36,859 nt of DNA, from assembly GCA_030374735.1 (NCBI GenBank), contig JASCIV010000156.1, forward strand, positions 1 to 36,859, given 5' to 3'. The stretch is from Gracilaria caudata. Lineage: Eukaryota > Rhodophyta > Florideophyceae > Gracilariales > Gracilariaceae. A program made the translations under genes and the position numbers. Below are positions 11,208-19,636 of the stretch, piece by piece. Each line of letters begins with the position of its first letter. Position 1 is the stretch's first letter. The notes under the pieces were generated by a model that saw nothing but the letters and a program-made list of their open reading frames with translations, searched no databases and was not told where the DNA came from.

Positions 11208-11429
11208 ATGTCCTCCTCTCACTCATACTCCAACTCCCAGCGCTCCGACTATTGGAGCACCGTACTGAATGATGACAAGTCGGAAGGCAGCAAACCTTCC
11301 TCCAGCAGCGCCAGCAGCTCGCGGTCAAGCACAAAATCAAAAGAAACCTTCAAATGCAGCGAATGCAACCAAGAGTACCGCCACCGAAGTTCAAGGAGCC
11401 GGCACAAGAAGAACCACCACTCAAAATGA
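11208..11429 (+). CDS. Small single C2H2 zinc-finger protein, 73 aa
   Basis: The protein has a Ser-rich N-terminal half with a poly-Ser tract (about residues 31-41). A single classical C2H2 finger follows at the C terminus: C50-x2-C53-x12-H66-x3-H70, preceded by the usual F-K-C entry, then a basic end. One finger alone rarely gives sequence-specific DNA binding, so RNA or protein binding, or dimerisation, is possible. The start is supported by a TATA box 180 bp upstream and a pyrimidine-rich leader free of competing in-frame codons. The stop lies 349 bp from the stop of the kinase gene on the other strand. I do not recognise a named orthologue. A longer spliced product cannot be excluded, because the finger is at the very end of the frame. 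Confidence 0.6.
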   Translation: MSSSHSYSNSQRSDYWSTVLNDDKSEGSKPSSSSASSSRSSTKSKETFKCSECNQEYRHRSSRSRHKKNHHSK

Positions 11430-11778
11430 GAAATCATAACTCCGCTCACCCGCTTCTTTGCCCTTGGCGTCTGTTTGGTATCTCACTCCTATGCCTTACA
11501 GTTGTATACCCTAAGCCTTTTTACATGCTTAGCGATCTTCTCACTCGCTACTCGTCGTTACAAGGGCGCTTTCAATTAGTTTATCGTTGTTAGTTTCAGT
11601 ACGTAAAGAAAAGTGCAACTTCGCATTACTCGCACCCTACCTCTCTTGCTTTGTGCGCCAAATCTACGTCCGTTCTTCAATCCTCCCTTAATTCCCTTAA
11701 CTGTAACAATGCTACTGATAAAAACGTCGCCAACACGATATCATTTGCCAGGAATGCAGGAGGTAACCAAGCATGACC
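11430..11778. other. Tail-to-tail spacer, no gene seen
   Basis: This 349-bp spacer separates the stop codons of the zinc-finger gene (+) and the membrane kinase gene (-). It is pyrimidine-rich on the plus strand. It presumably holds both 3' UTRs. No canonical AATAAA was recognised with confidence. Confidence 0.4.
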
Positions 11779-14376
11779 TTATTTCTCTCGCATCTGACAA
11801 TCCATCATGATCACCAGCTGCCACACGAGCTCACTTGCAGTTGGTCGCTCTTCTGCGTTGGGTGCCCAACATTTTTGTATTAGATCAATGTATTCTTGCG
11901 GAACTTTTGCTGCTTTTCGTCCCACGTTTAATGTTTTTTCCTCGCAGAAATCCTTGCGCTTAATTACGTTGTTACAGTTTTCGTCCCGAACAATAGCTTG
12001 CTCAACTTTAAATTTGTTTGCGTCGTCCGTTCTTCTTGAAAAATTTGTCAGCCTTCGCATGAATGGGTTGTTTTCCTCTTCCTCTGGTTCTACAGGCTCG
12101 TTGTTATTCACGTTCGTATTTTGGCTCGTTTTTCGGTGTGTTAGGTTGATAGCCTTTCCAAAGCTCTTAGGTATAATGTTTTGGCGCACCATCGACGGAA
12201 AACGAGACGATCCAATCAGACTGTTGGCATCGCCCACACTTCCCGATGCTTCGGGAAGGGCGTCGACAGAACCTTCGTCTTCCTTGCGTCGGATAATGGG
12301 GGGCCTTTCATCAAACATCTGAATGGTTGCAGTCACCTTTGTTGTCAAGCTATTCAGGCCTGACGGACTTTGCTCACCTCTAGCCCCTCTTTGAACCCTT
12401 CGACGAAGCGATTTCTTAACCGTAGAATCCTGTTCTTCACTTATCTCCACAAATGTACCTGAGCTGAGCATCATGTCCTTGTCTTCTCCATGCTCTATAT
12501 CCCGGATCATTTGCTTGACACGAAAACGCGGAACAACAGGTACTGCTGTTGGATTGATTCGATTGGCCATGGCGTCCGCTGTGGGGGTGATCGTGGTGTC
12601 TTTCACATGCATTGGGAGCACTATGTCCACGGGATTATTACACAAAGCCGGTCGCGAAACTCCATCCCCAGACATGAGCGGTGGAATGATCGGCGTCGTG
12701 CTCGGAGTGATGGTACTTGTGGCATAGCTTCCACGCTTCGCAAAGGTAGGTGACGGGGGTGAGCCAGCTGTGCGAGAGTCTCGCACAACACTCGATCCTG
12801 CTCTGTGAGTGGAGCTTGTGGAAGCCGTGACTGACAGCTTGGAACTGCAAGCCAGTTTTTCAAGTGACGGTCTCAAGTTCGACTTGACAACTCCCCATAA
12901 CACTGCTGGCGGATCCATATGCTCATATGGGATCTCCTTTGTAGCCATTTCCCACAAGCAGATTCCAAAAGAGTACACGTCAGCAGCGGTTGTGAACTTA
13001 TTTGCTTCGAGAATCTCAGGAGCTGCATATTGCATGGTTCCATAAAACCAGTTGTTTTCGATATTGTCAATACTTTTGCTGAGACCAAAATCTCCCAGTT
13101 TAGCATCCCATCCGGAGGAAATCAGAATATTGGAGGTCTTCAGATCAAGGTGCAAAACTGGCGGCTGTTGTCCGTGTAGGTAAGCCAATCCGCGAGCAGC
13201 ACCTAGTGCGAGCTTAAGAATGCGACCCTCGGTAAGAGCTGCATCGCCGGCGTCGAGACGATCTCTGACGGATCCGCGTGAGCAGTATTCGGTAACAATC
13301 CACAGTTTGGAAGGTTCGTTGACGAAGCCCATGAAGAGTACGACGTTTGGATGTCTGAGGTTTACCAGAGTGATGGCTTCATCTTCGATGCAGTTGACGG
13401 TGGTGTGTCGTTCCGACTGGGAGATTTGTTTGACTGCGACAAGGGTTCCTCTGAACAGGCCAGAGTACACTGTACCGAAACCACCGTGTCCAGCTTGTTC
13501 TCCAATGGCTATTGCAGAGGAACCTATGCGCCATTTAATAAGCTTGCTATGTTCGCTTCGTTCGTTGTCGAGAACCTGAGCGAGGCTTTCCAGTTCTAAT
13601 CTGGTGCGCCACTTGAGATGGCGCTCACGTAGACGAAGAGCAGTTGTCAAAAGACGTAAAATGCGAATATATCGTGTAATTAGTAACCAATGAGCACCGG
13701 TTACAACGTACGCTATAACGAAGACAAAGTTAGTGACGCTGAGGATGTACTCAAAAGAACGAATAAACCCATGAACATAAAACCAAAAACCGTAGCTGTA
13801 CAGACGAGCATTGACGTCGACAAAGAAGGCAATGGCCGTGATCCAATCCAACACGCGATAGAATAGAAGGTATGAACGAGAATTAATCAACACCGAAGCA
13901 GAAGCGGTACAGTAGTCGACGAGGGAGAGTGAGATAAAGAAAACTGCGGCAGGAATGGAGTCGATGACGCCGTATACAATTTCTCGCGCGGCGATGGGAA
14001 GAGGCTGTTGAGATGAAACGGAACGAAAACTAGCTGAGCGAGATGAAGGAGACGGAGGAGAGGAGAAGCGACGCTCTTCTTCATCGTCAGAGTCTTTGAA
14101 ATCGTAGTGATTGAAACCAGTTCTGGCTTTGGCGGACGGTTTCGAGGTTTGCTGCGCGTCGAATAGGCTGATGATGCCGCTATGGTCAGAGAGCGGCTCT
14201 TCTGGTTGGTTGTTGTGAAGGTTGAGATGCGATATGACAGCGTTGTTTGATAGGACGGCATCGGAGGGTTGGAGGAGAATTGTTGGCGCGACAGCACTCA
14301 CAGGTGGCGGTGCGGCTGTGGACGGTAAGACTTGTTGATGAGACGCTGTTGAGGAGGGAGATATGTTGCATGCCAT
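11779..14376 (-). CDS. Voltage-sensor-like membrane domain fused to a TKL (Raf-like) protein kinase, 865 aa
   Basis: Residues 1-130 are a Ser/Pro-rich cytosolic tail. Four membrane helices follow: S1 about 143-164 with D154 mid-helix; S2 about 170-196 with F184-x-x-D187-x-x-x-R191, the charge-transfer pattern of voltage sensors; S3 about 208-226, with N216 where an Asp is usual; S4 about 229-250 with R235, R238 and R241 at three-residue spacing, then T244 and R250. A charged helical linker (251-282) leads to a kinase domain: GxGxFG loop 296-301, K316, E333, H409-L410-D411 (HLD instead of HRD), D429-F430-G431, A452-P453-E454, and the late Arg in ERPT near 844. A Ser/Thr-rich insert of about 315 residues (508-823) splits the C-lobe between helices G and H. 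Catalytic residues are intact, so it should be an active Ser/Thr or Tyr kinase at a membrane. It reads as one open exon. Voltage sensing is inferred from the motifs; a non-sensing four-helix anchor is the alternative. Confidence 0.88.
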   Translation of the reverse strand: MACNISPSSTASHQQVLPSTAAPPPVSAVAPTILLQPSDAVLSNNAVISHLNLHNNQPEEPLSDHSGIISLFDAQQTSKPSAKARTGFNHYDFKDSDDEEERRFSSPPSPSSRSASFRSVSSQQPLPIAAREIVYGVIDSIPAAVFFISLSLVDYCTASASVLINSRSYLLFYRVLDWITAIAFFVDVNARLYSYGFWFYVHGFIRSFEYILSVTNFVFVIAYVVTGAHWLLITRYIRILRLLTTALRLRERHLKWRTRLELESLAQVLDNERSEHSKLIKWRIGSSAIAIGEQAGHGGFGTVYSGLFRGTLVAVKQISQSERHTTVNCIEDEAITLVNLRHPNVVLFMGFVNEPSKLWIVTEYCSRGSVRDRLDAGDAALTEGRILKLALGAARGLAYLHGQQPPVLHLDLKTSNILISSGWDAKLGDFGLSKSIDNIENNWFYGTMQYAAPEILEANKFTTAADVYSFGICLWEMATKEIPYEHMDPPAVLWGVVKSNLRPSLEKLACSSKLSVTASTSSTHRAGSSVVRDSRTAGSPPSPTFAKRGSYATSTITPSTTPIIPPLMSGDGVSRPALCNNPVDIVLPMHVKDTTITPTADAMANRINPTAVPVVPRFRVKQMIRDIEHGEDKDMMLSSGTFVEISEEQDSTVKKSLRRRVQRGARGEQSPSGLNSLTTKVTATIQMFDERPPIIRRKEDEGSVDALPEASGSVGDANSLIGSSRFPSMVRQNIIPKSFGKAINLTHRKTSQNTNVNNNEPVEPEEEENNPFMRRLTNFSRRTDDANKFKVEQAIVRDENCNNVIKRKDFCEEKTLNVGRKAAKVPQEYIDLIQKCWAPNAEERPTASELVWQLVIMMDCQMREK

Positions 14377-15203
14377 AGAAAGTATGCAACGAGGAGGACG
14401 GAGGGGGACAACGAGGATGAGCTGAGGGGCGTCACGAGAGTGTAGAAGAACGCGCGGGGAGAAGAGTGGTGAGAGCTGCGGATTTGGATGTTATGAAACA
14501 ACCGCCGAAATGGGACTTTGTCTGTTTTCAAACGCAGATGAAGGCGACGGCAGTTCGGCATACATTGGAGCGGTTGCCGTTTCGGTGGCTGGGTGCGAGT
14601 GTTTATGAACGCAGCGCGTGCGTTGCCTGCATTGCGTGTCCGAGAAGCGCGTGTCGGAGCCGGTGCTGCGCGTCGCGTTCAAGCAATGCGCGCAGTGGCG
14701 CACGCGTTGTGCGCGGCTTGCACAACGACAACAACAAACCGACAGAGCGCGTGAGACGGACACGTGGCCCCGCAAGTGCGTGCTCGTCGCCCTTCGTCCC
14801 GCTGGGAAACCTCCAATCATGCGTTTCTGCACGTGTGGCCGTTGCACACGTCTTCCACGTGTCAGTCTTCCCCACAGATTCTACGAATCGTGCCTCGACC
14901 GCGAAGATATTGCTCCCGGAGCAGTGCTCCGCGTAGACATGTGTGTTGTGGTGACGAGTGAGTGGCCTTCCCGGGGCGAAGATTCGCAGCGCGCCCCGAA
15001 CGAACGCTGCCCCCCAGGTGCCGCCACGCGAGTGCGCCGCCGTTTTGTTAACGGAACGCCTGCGCTCTGTGCTACTTCGCGAGCTGAGGTGCGAGCGCCG
15101 CACGCTTTCGACCTCGCTTCGAGACGGTGCGACGGCGCCTTGTGGTCAACCCCGCTGCTTGACGCGCGCGTGTATGACAGCGTAGTCTTCGCGTTTGGCC
15201 GCC
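14377..15203. promoter_or_regulatory. Shared divergent promoter region of the membrane kinase and the lipid kinase
   Basis: The 827 bp between the two start codons is CpG-rich and holds no supported gene, although GC bias leaves several frames open on both strands. CACGTG palindromes (G-box/E-box core, bound by bZIP or bHLH factors) occur at 14761-14766, 14830-14835 and 14856-14861, three within about 100 bp. No TATA box was seen on either side. Head-to-head placement suggests co-regulation, which is inference. Confidence 0.5.
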
Positions 15204-16424
15204 ATGAACGTCATGAATATGATCGCCTTCGTCAACCCCGGCGCCGGTGGTAACATGGGCAACGTCGTACTTGAACTGCTCAAGAATCAGATTGGCGACG
15301 AGAACGTCTTCGACATCAAGGCTGATAAGGGTCCCGACCGCGGACTTCGTCTCCGCGCCGTCGACTCTCCACAGCACCTCATTTGCATCGTGGCCGGTGG
15401 CGACGGTACGTTCTCGTGGGTTGCCAACACCGTGGAGAAGCAAAACTTGTCTCACGTTCATCTACTGGTCATTCCGTTGGGTTCCGGAAATGACATGTCT
15501 CGTGCCTTGGGATGGGGGAAGAAGTACCCAGGCGAACGATTTATCACCGACGCTATCAAGAGAATTAATGAAACGCCTGTAGATCAAATGGTCTTAAGGC
15601 GATTAGACGTGTGGAGACTCACTGCTGAATCAGACAACACGCACGTCGACAAGGATGGCATTGAACATGGCGCCAGGCCCTTGGTTTGTAACTACCTTAG
15701 TCTTGGCGCTGATGCGTACGTCGAACTGCGTTTCAATCAGATGCGCTGGGAGAACCCAGATAAACATACCAGTCGCCTTGGCAACTTCAAGGCGCATGCT
15801 ATGGTCGGTCTAAACTACATGTGCCTACCGAAGAGCCGCAAGATTTACGTAACTGATCACATTGACACCCTGTTGGTCGATGGTGTGCCCATTGAAATCC
15901 CTGCCTATCTCCAGGCGCTTATCTTCCTCAACATCCCAAGCTACGGTGCGGGCAGCCAGCCGTGGGGCTCAATCAGGTCTGACGGGAAGAAGGATGATGT
16001 GCATAACACCCGTCCTGTCACCGACATGTTTGTGGATGACCAGCGTTTCGAGGTCATCGGACTGAAGAGTCTCAAGCATTTCGGTAGGATTCGCCTGTTC
16101 GGCTCTCATGGCGTTCGAATTGCACAGGGTTCAAAAATGTCTCTCACTCTCAAGTCTGAGTCCACGCCGTTTCAGGTTGACGGCGAGCCCTGGGAACAGT
16201 ATGGTGGCACCGTCACACTTGAAGCCGGAAACAAGGTCGGTGTCCTTAAAGGTCCAATCTGGAAGGCTTCGTCGAAGAAACGGGCGAAGTTCAACATTAA
16301 GAGCAACGACATCGCTGAATACGTTGGCGATGAGGATGAAGAAGAATCCCCTCTGGAGCCAGAGAATGAAGCCCAACAACATGAACCAGTGCCTAAAACT
16401 GACGCTCAAGAATCTCAGGCCTAA
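15204..16424 (+). CDS. Diacylglycerol-kinase-type lipid kinase, 406 aa
   Basis: The protein has a DAGK catalytic domain: an N-terminal V10-N-P-G-A-G-G16 strand-loop, the nucleotide-binding G65-G-D-G-T69 and the P91-L-G-S-G-N-D97 motif of diacylglycerol kinases. The DAGK accessory domain follows (about 160-345), including V325-D-G-E-P-W330 near its end. The reaction would be ATP-dependent phosphorylation of diacylglycerol to phosphatidic acid. There are no C1, EF-hand or PH domains, so it resembles the short plant-type DGKs, ending in an acidic tail (375-392). I chose the ATG at 15204 because it sits in GCCGCCATGA, an ideal Kozak context; no in-frame ATG lies upstream before the frame runs into promoter DNA. 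It is divergent from the voltage-sensor kinase and tail-to-tail with the XRN gene. Sphingosine or ceramide kinase is less likely given the PLGSGND and VDGEPW motifs. Confidence 0.92.
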   Translation: MNVMNMIAFVNPGAGGNMGNVVLELLKNQIGDENVFDIKADKGPDRGLRLRAVDSPQHLICIVAGGDGTFSWVANTVEKQNLSHVHLLVIPLGSGNDMSRALGWGKKYPGERFITDAIKRINETPVDQMVLRRLDVWRLTAESDNTHVDKDGIEHGARPLVCNYLSLGADAYVELRFNQMRWENPDKHTSRLGNFKAHAMVGLNYMCLPKSRKIYVTDHIDTLLVDGVPIEIPAYLQALIFLNIPSYGAGSQPWGSIRSDGKKDDVHNTRPVTDMFVDDQRFEVIGLKSLKHFGRIRLFGSHGVRIAQGSKMSLTLKSESTPFQVDGEPWEQYGGTVTLEAGNKVGVLKGPIWKASSKKRAKFNIKSNDIAEYVGDEDEEESPLEPENEAQQHEPVPKTDAQESQA

Positions 16425-16755
16425 GAGTTTCCAACTTTGTACACTGTACCTTTTGGTGCGCGGCAATAACTTACGCCTTGAAACCAACTCAGCCTTATCT
16501 CACTCTTCTAATTGTAGCTTGCAAACAATCTCTTCTGGTTTTTAGCAGACAAGTCATTAGCGATGTACTTCTCACACTTTCAATCTCATTTCGACAAACG
16601 CCCGCCTGTACTATGGTATGCTCATCAATGACACAAAATTCCGTCATATCCGTCTGCATTCCAAACGATGCGTGTTAGGCAGAGTACCTCCAGACCCATA
16701 ATTATTTGGATCACATCCTCACTTGCAGCCACGCTTTGACAACAAAATCGAGCGT
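16425..16755. other. Tail-to-tail spacer, no gene seen
   Basis: These 331 bp lie between the stops of the lipid kinase (+) and XRN (-) genes. Only short shadow frames are present. It presumably carries the two 3' UTRs. Confidence 0.4.
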
Positions 16756-19016
16756 TCAGCTGTGAGGCTTCGTAGGATAGTCCCTCCTCGATGGCGAAGT
16801 CCGCGGTCGAATGTGTCTCACACCTCGATGGGTTCTTCGCTGCGGCCTTTCGCTCAACTTGCTTGCGCTTCCGTTGTTTTCAGCAGGGACATTGTTCTTC
16901 GCCCTCAGTAGAGATCCTCTGACGGTTTTGTACGATAAGTCTAACATGCTTGGGATGGAACCTTTCGGCCACTCATAGCAAGGAGGAAGAGTAGTCATAG
17001 TAAAAGGAACGCGATATATTACCGGTCGGTGCCGCACCTCTTCAAATCTCTGACCTGGCTTTTTGACTCTTGGGTTCATGTATTGAACGCTGTCGTTTAG
17101 ACGCGGTAGCCGCAAAAGAATCGGTGAGCCAAACACTGTCCTCAGTAACTCTTCTGTGCTGAACTCCGATTCTGGTATGCGACTGATCTCGGTCACCATG
17201 CTTGCCACGTTCACTTCGTCTTTACCAGTGAATATTTTTTTCAACATCGCAGGATTATCATACATTCTTTGCAACGGAACGGGGAGCAGGTGCTTGGCAT
17301 GCTTTGGGAGAACTGCCATAGCAGCTTCGTGTGGCAGAAGTGGCCTTGAGCGCGAAATTGGAGCTTGAATTAGGAATGGGTCCCCATCATGAATGCGAAT
17401 GTACTTCAAAATCTCTTCGATAGGTGGGCCATATGGCTTTCCATATTGAAAGTAATAGTCCCCACAGTTCCCGTCTACGTACATCTGTAGGTTCCAAAGC
17501 AGTGCTCTTACCCATCGGCATGTGTCGTAGAATTTCGTGGTGTCACCCGAGAGCGCTATCAATGTTTGAATGTGTTCTTGCTCTTCGTCAAAGTAATCCT
17601 CATCTTCTTTCTCCGCAAAGTCAGATCCGCTATCTTCTGAGTCTGTAGTACTCCCTTCAGAAGCAGACTCGATCTCCTCGGAGTTTGGACCATCGTCGAG
17701 ACGATCCATGGGAATTCCATCTTCATTACCAGTATATACAATGTGCTCTTCCACTTCAGAATCCGACATACTCATGTAACCTTGCTTCTTTCGGACAACA
17801 GGAGACATTTCTGCCCCCATACGCTTCTCTTGCTCCGCTTCGGCAATGGATGGCACAGGCACACCAACGCTATCCATCAACGCGTAAAACATGGGCCAGT
17901 TCAGGGTTCGCTTTTCCGCATCAACAAGAGAATGGCCGTGAAAAGGCGGTAAATCCCCGCCCTTCGAAACCAACTTCAAGCTCACGTAGCGACGCCATGT
18001 CCGTGTAAGAGAAATGCCTCGAACTTTGGGAATGTAATCTATGCAGAGCTAAAGTCAGAAACTGGGCTTCCGGCGCGTCGCAGACAAGCTTGAACGATCT
18101 AGCAGCGAGTACTTTACATGTGAACTTACCGTTACCATTCAAAATCGCTAGAAGCACAAAGTCGAGACGTACGCTTGACGATTCGTTCGGAAAGATACGT
18201 TCAAATGTTCGCGCCAGTTCCCAAACACTGATGACGTAGTTCTGCCTTTTACCCCGCGTTCCTGCAAAGTTTCGCAAATAGACGAAGAAATTTCGGATTG
18301 GAATGGTTGTAAGCCCTTGAAGAACAATGTCCGCATCTCCACCCACAACCACAACCGAATCCGTTGGCGGAAATTTACCTGTGCGGCAATAGTCGACGAG
18401 CTTCAATTCACCCTCACCGGGCACATCAGCACCGGAAATGCGAATGTCGACGTTGCGATACTTCCGATCATTTTGCAAACGCGAATAAGCCCAGTACTCT
18501 ACTGAGTCGCGCACGAAGTATAAAGTTTCGACGCCGGGAGTCATCTCTAGGGCATCGATAGCTGGTCTGGCGAATTTCGGTTTACGGAGCACTCCATTCT
18601 CGTCAACGTAGTCGGATACATACTCTGTGGTCTTCTTTCTTCGGCGTCGTCGCTGTGTCACCAGCTTCGCCAGCGGAGCTGGACCGTCAAAAGCAAAGAA
18701 AACTGACTTCCTTGGAACGCAGTTTTTCAAGATCTGGTCAAGTTCACGGAAGATAGCGGCAGCCAGAGTCTGTCTGTTGGTAGCGCGCCGTAGCACCTGA
18801 TGTAGAATCTGATTGATGTCGAATGCGACTGTAAACACAGGTTTTGAAGATGATTAGATCGTGAACGTTAGCACAACCAGGGGGATTGTGACTAGTGCAG
18901 TTGCTGAGATTCAACTCACCATGATCGTATACTTCCCCAAATTTGGGGCCGTGCTGGACTCTGACAACCTCAGGAAAGGTGCCAAGAAACCATTTCTGAA
19001 AGCCAATGATGCCCAT
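16756..19016 (-). CDS. XRN-family 5'-3' exoribonuclease, 692 aa, three exons
   Basis: Exons are 18920-19016, 18130-18828 and 16756-18038; joined they give 693 codons including the stop. All seven acidic metal-binding residues of Xrn1/Rat1 are recognisable: D36, D80, E171, E173, D197, D199 and D266. H42 matches the base-stacking His of the DMNGIIH motif, and K87, Q91, R94 and R95 match the 5'-phosphate pocket. Conserved region 2 is visible in exon 3 (about 437-465), but the SWxW tryptophans are replaced by Tyr/Phe. Residues 355-420 form a strongly acidic insert, and the last 40 residues are Arg-rich. Length is near the minimal catalytic core and well short of Xrn1 or Rat1, so I cannot say whether it is cytoplasmic, nuclear or organellar. 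It should degrade 5'-monophosphorylated RNA. The first exon starts MGIIGFQKWF, as in the family (MGVPxFFRW). Confidence 0.9.
18039..18129 (-). other. XRN intron 2, 91 nt, phase 1
   Basis: The donor is GTAAGT at 18129 downward and the acceptor ...GCATAG at 18039. Splicing joins AAC-G to AT-TAC and creates the codon for D266, the seventh catalytic acid (NGND motif), followed by YIPK as in the family's FLPH. Unspliced, the frame stays open to a stop at 17921 but loses D266 and everything after it. A CTGAC branch-like sequence lies about 15-20 nt before the acceptor. Confidence 0.9.
18829..18919 (-). other. XRN intron 1, 91 nt, phase 1
   Basis: The donor is GTGAGT at 18919 downward and the acceptor TTTACAG at 18829. 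Splicing joins ...VYDH to VAFDINQILH, restoring the DxNxxxH catalytic motif. A good CTAAC branch-point candidate lies within the intron. It has the same length and phase as intron 2. Confidence 0.9.
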
Positions 19017-19636
19017 GAGGACTTTTTACGAACAAGAGGAACAGGACGAGAAATCGGGAAAGGGCTGAACTTGTTGCTTCAATCGTAGCGGCGCCGCGCT
19101 CTGAGGCTAGGATAGGGAGGAACTCCTTTCGGAATCGCAGAACAACGCAAGACGCTGGAGACTCGAATTGCCATTCGAACTTGTGACGTGCGAGGGAAGG
19201 AGACAACGAATTCCAGTGACAAAACACGTCGAAGTTCTGCTCATGCGGCTGTTCAGCTGCGACGGTTTCGCGCGATGTCTACGACGGTACCAGACTTCGC
19301 AATTTCGTGATCATCACGTGGGCTGCTTTCAACCCGAAAAAAAGGTTTCGAGAATGATATCTGTCGAGAACAGATGACAGAACAGATGTGCCTTTCACAG
19401 CGTTGACACGTGGCAGCACAGGATTGCTTTTCAGCTTTGTGATCCATTTGTCCTCGCCGTCGTCCCTGAAACATGTTCGCCGAGCCCAAGCAATGCTCAA
19501 TGCGCTGCCGTCTGTGTGCGTGAAGTTGTATTGGACTACCCAGTGCCTTCATCACCTGTTACAAGCACTCCCTTTCCTATTCGTGCCTAAACCGACGTAA
19601 CAGGCATCAAGAAAGCGGTCCGGATCAATTTCAAAC
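19017..19636. promoter_or_regulatory. Shared divergent promoter region of XRN and RPS2
   Basis: These 620 bp lie between the two start codons. A single CACGTG lies at 19315-19320 and no TATA box was seen. The region just before the RPS2 ATG is pyrimidine-rich (TCCCTTTCCTATTCG), as usual for ribosomal protein leaders. Open frames here are shadows. Confidence 0.4.

Noticed and set aside
15195..15203. Extension of the lipid kinase N terminus by three codons
   Set aside because: It would start at TTG. The ATG at 15204 in GCCGCCATGA is clearly better.
14466..15253. Several long frames upstream of the lipid kinase, including a 211-codon frame
   Set aside because: All lie in CpG-rich promoter DNA, are open on both strands at once, and are rich in Arg/Ala/Cys as expected from composition. 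The DGK start has a perfect Kozak context.
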